Below, one piece after another: positions 61,283-64,000 of a DNA stretch of 64,000 nucleotides; within the stretch, counting starts at the first letter, position 1, and the number at the start of each line of letters is the position of its first letter. This DNA is from Burkholderiaceae bacterium (GTDB taxonomy: Bacteria; Pseudomonadota; Gammaproteobacteria; Burkholderiales; Burkholderiaceae_C). The translations under genes were made by a program, and so were the position numbers. The stretch spans positions 62,001-126,000 of the forward strand of contig CAKKRJ010000010.1 of the NCBI GenBank assembly GCA_919902775.1, read 5' to 3'. The notes beneath the pieces are model-generated. The model made no database searches. It was not told the DNA's origin and saw nothing but the letters and a program-made list of their open reading frames with translations.

Positions 61283-62374
61283 TCAGCCGGGCAACTGGTC
61301 TGCCAGCGCCGAATGCCGAGTACCTGTGGCACCTGAGGATTTTTCAACCCAGCGACGGACACGTTCCGCGTCTGCGATACGGCTGAGTTTGCCTGCAGAG
61401 TCCAGAAACACCATGATCAATTTGCGTCCAGCCACTTGTGCCTGCATCACAAGGCATTGACCCGCTTCCGAGATGTAACCTGTTTTTTGCAGACCAATGT
61501 CCCAATCCGCACTTTTCACCAAGCGGTTGGTGTTGTTGTATTGGAGGGTGCGGTGGCCCACTTCAATCTCGCGGCCATGCGAAGTGGACAGTTCACGCAA
61601 AACTGGCTCTTTGTGCGCAGCACCCACCAACACAGCCAGATCATTGGCACTGGACTGGTTGCGGCTGGACAGGCCCGTTGGCTCCACATAGCGCGTATCC
61701 ACCATGCCCAAAGCCTGTGCCCGGGCATTCATGTGCGACACAAAAACATCGAGCCCACCCGGAAAAGTGCGGCCCAGGGCATGTGCCGCACGGTTTTCGC
61801 TGGACATCAACGCCAGATGCAGCAAATCACCACGACTGAGCACCGTGCCCACGGCCAAACGCGACGAACTGCCTTTTTCGGTGTCCACGTCAGCCTGGGT
61901 GATGGCGATCATCTCGGACATGGGCAATCGGGCATCAGAAATGACCAGGCCCGTCATCAACTTCGTCAGCGAGGCGATGGGCAACACCGCATGGTCATTT
62001 TTGCGAAACAGGACTTCACGGGTGTCCTGATCAATGACCAGCGCAACGCTCGAACGCAAATCCAACGGGTCCGCTGCGGCGTGCAGGCCGGCCATCTGGC
62101 CATAAGACGCACGCATGGGCACAGCGTTTTGCACAGCGACACGCGTACGCTTTTTGTCGGTTTTTGGGGCGCTTGCCTGGGATTTTTTGACGGTTTTAGA
62201 AACAGCAACTGCAGGACGTTTTTTGGCTGCTGCTGTTTTATTCTGTGCCCACGCGGCGCTTGGCACAGCGCTCATGGCCAACAGCACGCCGACGGTTAAG
62301 GCCGCTGCCATTCCTTGCGCCCATCGGCCAGAAATTTGCATAGGGAACGGAGAAATGGGGCGAATCACTGGCAT
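61283..62374 (-). CDS. pbpG: D-alanyl-D-alanine endopeptidase (PBP7/8-like)
   Basis: 363 residues: signal sequence (~20-43), a Lys-rich linker (AAAKKRPAVAVSKTVKKSQA), then a class-S11 peptidase domain with SLTK (ASLTKLMTG), SSEN (MSSENRAAH) and KTG (LQKTGYIS). Cleaves peptidoglycan cross-links in the periplasm. Confidence 0.9.
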   Translation of the reverse strand: MPVIRPISPFPMQISGRWAQGMAAALTVGVLLAMSAVPSAAWAQNKTAAAKKRPAVAVSKTVKKSQASAPKTDKKRTRVAVQNAVPMRASYGQMAGLHAAADPLDLRSSVALVIDQDTREVLFRKNDHAVLPIASLTKLMTGLVISDARLPMSEMIAITQADVDTEKGSSSRLAVGTVLSRGDLLHLALMSSENRAAHALGRTFPGGLDVFVSHMNARAQALGMVDTRYVEPTGLSSRNQSSANDLAVLVGAAHKEPVLRELSTSHGREIEVGHRTLQYNNTNRLVKSADWDIGLQKTGYISEAGQCLVMQAQVAGRKLIMVFLDSAGKLSRIADAERVRRWVEKSSGATGTRHSALADQLPG

Positions 62375-62420
62375 CTTGAATCAAAGATTTGGAAATTATT
62401 TCCAAGTGTACACAAATAAA

Positions 62421-62456
62421 AAAGTCACGCAAGAACAAAGACTTGCGTGACTTTAT
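62421..62456 (-). terminator. Intrinsic terminator after leuA
   Basis: 13-bp arms AAAGTCACGCAAG and CTTGCGTGACTTT with an 8-base loop; on the minus strand the stem is followed by TTTTATTTG. It lies 33 bp past the leuA stop. Confidence 0.85.
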
Positions 62457-62488
62457 TGAAGCCAAATAGTACCCAATAATAAGTACTT

Positions 62489-64000
62489 TCAACCCTGCGC
62501 AGCGACCCGATCCGCCTTGCTTTGCAATTTATTGAGGGCACTGAGATAAGCCTTGGCCGAGGCCACCACAATGTCCGGGTCCGAACCGACGCCATTGACC
62601 ACACGGCCGCTGTTTTGCAAACGCACCGTCACTTCGCCCTGACTTTCGGTAGAGCCACTGATGGCGTTGACCGAGTACAGCACCATTTCCGCGCCGCTCT
62701 TGACATGGGATTCAATGGCCTTCAGCGACGCATCCACAGGGCCATTGCCATCGGACTCGGCGCGAACTTCCTTGCCTTCCACCGTAAAGACAACCGCCGC
62801 ATGGGGCCGCTCACCGGTCTCACTGTGCTGAGCCATCGAGACAAAACCGTACTGCTCTTTTTCGACCGTCACGCTCTCATCGCCCACCAGCGCCAAAATG
62901 TCTTCGTCAAAGATCTCACTCTTGCGGTCGGCCAATTCCTTGAATTTGGCAAACGCGTTGTTGATCTCGGTTTCACTGTCCAGCGTGACACCCAAGTCCT
63001 GCAAGCGCTGCTTGAACGCATTGCGGCCACTGAGCTTGCCCAGCACGATCTTGTTGGTGGACCAACCCACATCTTCGGCACGCATGATTTCGTAGGTGTC
63101 ACGGGCCTTGAGCACGCCATCTTGATGAATGCCCGAGGCGTGGGCAAAGGCATTGGCGCCCACCACGGCTTTGTTCGGCTGAACCACAAAACCCGTGGTT
63201 TGGCTGACCATGCGGCTGGCCGCCACGATGTGGCTGGTGTCGATGCCGATGTCCAGACCAAAATAGTCGCGACGCGTCTTGACAGCCATCACGACCTCTT
63301 CGAGCGAGCAATTGCCCGCACGCTCTCCCAATCCGTTGATGGTGCACTCGACCTGACGGGCACCGCCAATCTTCACACCCGCCAGGGAATTGGCGACCGC
63401 CATGCCCAGATCGTTGTGGCAATGTACGGACCAAATGGCTTTGTCCGAGTTGGGAATGCGTTCACGCAATGTGCGGATGAATTCACCATACAACTCAGGC
63501 ACCGCATAACCCACCGTATCGGGCACGTTGATGGTGGTCGCACCTTCGGTGATGACAGCTTCCAAGATGCGGCAGAGAAAATCCATGTCGCTGCGGTAAC
63601 CGTCTTCCGGGCTGAACTCGATATCGCCGACCAGATTGCGGGCGAAACGGACCGATTGCTTGGCCTGCTCAAACACCTGGTCAGGCGTCATGCGCAGTTT
63701 CTTTTCCATGTGCAAGGGCGATGTGGCAATGAAGGTGTGAATGCGGCTGCTGTTCGCGCCTTTGAGCGCTTCAGCGGCACGTGAAATATCACGGTCATTG
63801 GCACGGGACAAGGAGCAAATGGTGGAATCCTTGATGGCGTCTGCAATGGTTTTGACCGCCTCGAAGTCGCCATTGGAGCTGGCCGCAAAACCAGCTTCGA
63901 TCACGTCCACACGCAGACGCTCCAGTTGCCGGGCAATGCGCAGCTTTTCATCGCGGGTCATGGAGGCGCCGGGCGATTGCTCGCCGTCGCGCAAGGTGGT
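62489..64000 (-). CDS. leuA: 2-isopropylmalate synthase (5' end outside window)
   Basis: The frame is open to the window edge. The visible start [11 protein letters not shown] is the conserved N-terminal motif, so only about 12-15 residues are missing. HMGL-type barrel with [40 protein letters not shown], and a C-terminal allosteric domain ([20 protein letters not shown]) that binds leucine. First committed step of leucine synthesis. Confidence 0.95.
   Translation of the reverse strand, partial: TTLRDGEQSPGASMTRDEKLRIARQLERLRVDVIEAGFAASSNGDFEAVKTIADAIKDSTICSLSRANDRDISRAAEALKGANSSRIHTFIATSPLHMEKKLRMTPDQVFEQAKQSVRFARNLVGDIEFSPEDGYRSDMDFLCRILEAVITEGATTINVPDTVGYAVPELYGEFIRTLRERIPNSDKAIWSVHCHNDLGMAVANSLAGVKIGGARQVECTINGLGERAGNCSLEEVVMAVKTRRDYFGLDIGIDTSHIVAASRMVSQTTGFVVQPNKAVVGANAFAHASGIHQDGVLKARDTYEIMRAEDVGWSTNKIVLGKLSGRNAFKQRLQDLGVTLDSETEINNAFAKFKELADRKSEIFDEDILALVGDESVTVEKEQYGFVSMAQHSETGERPHAAVVFTVEGKEVRAESDGNGPVDASLKAIESHVKSGAEMVLYSVNAISGSTESQGEVTVRLQNSGRVVNGVGSDPDIVVASAKAYLSALNKLQSKADRVAAQG

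Overview
The window looks like a chromosomal piece of a betaproteobacterium of the order Burkholderiales, most likely a Comamonadaceae relative (Rhodoferax/Limnohabitans/Polaromonas-like). The reasons are the isc operon running into dnaQ, the phaC-phaA-phaB order, an intracellular Cys-type PhaZ, a stand-alone RnfB, the propionyl-CoA carboxylase/methylmalonyl-CoA mutase block, and the aat-bpt pair. This placement comes from family knowledge and gene order, not from a database search.

Region 1 (1-3.3 kb) is part of an integrated element: the 3' part of a helicase/primase-like AAA+ protein followed by three small uncharacterised genes. A decayed solute-binding-protein pseudogene (3500-3827) follows.

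Region 2 (3.8-18.1 kb) is an accessory metabolic cassette. Ten genes lie on the minus strand with gaps of about 70 bp or less (enolase-superfamily enzyme, MFS transporter, cytochrome c, Tat-exported ThDP enzyme, unknown protein, DUF3604 protein, Baeyer-Villiger-type monooxygenase, epimerase/SDR, membrane-anchored PPIase, HupE/UreJ protein). They are divergent from a UTRA-type GntR regulator and an aldehyde dehydrogenase. A palindrome overlapping the first start codon is a candidate operator. About half of the products are predicted to sit in the envelope. This is the strongest candidate for an undescribed system here.

Region 3 (18.15-18.75 kb) is the border between accessory and core DNA: a perfect 21-bp inverted repeat, a gene-poor stretch, and tRNA-Pro(GGG), whose 3' end faces the accessory DNA.

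Region 4 (18.75-31.6 kb) is core: merR, tRNA-Val(CAC), dnaQ, fdx, hscA, hscB, iscA, iscU, iscS, iscR with an IscR-type operator, uvrB divergent from an aromatic/aspartate aminotransferase, phaZ and rnfB. Region 5 (31.6-42.65 kb) holds two paralogous histidine kinases around one NarL-type response regulator, divergent from a two-partner secretion pair: a 1587-residue FHA-like adhesin with four near-identical 77-residue MBG-type repeats, and its FhaC-type transporter.

Region 6 (42.9-51.3 kb) is the propionyl-CoA to succinyl-CoA operon (mutase, MeaB, PCC beta, PCC alpha, epimerase) with a divergent FadR-type GntR regulator. REP-like palindromes with compensating stem changes are scattered through it. 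Region 7 (51.3-64 kb) carries dusA, an NfeD/SPFH pair, phaBAC, pgeF, aat-bpt, an iclR regulator, pbpG and the 3' part of leuA. Acetyl-CoA and propionyl-CoA metabolism (PHA synthesis and mobilisation, the methylmalonyl pathway) is the common thread of the core part.
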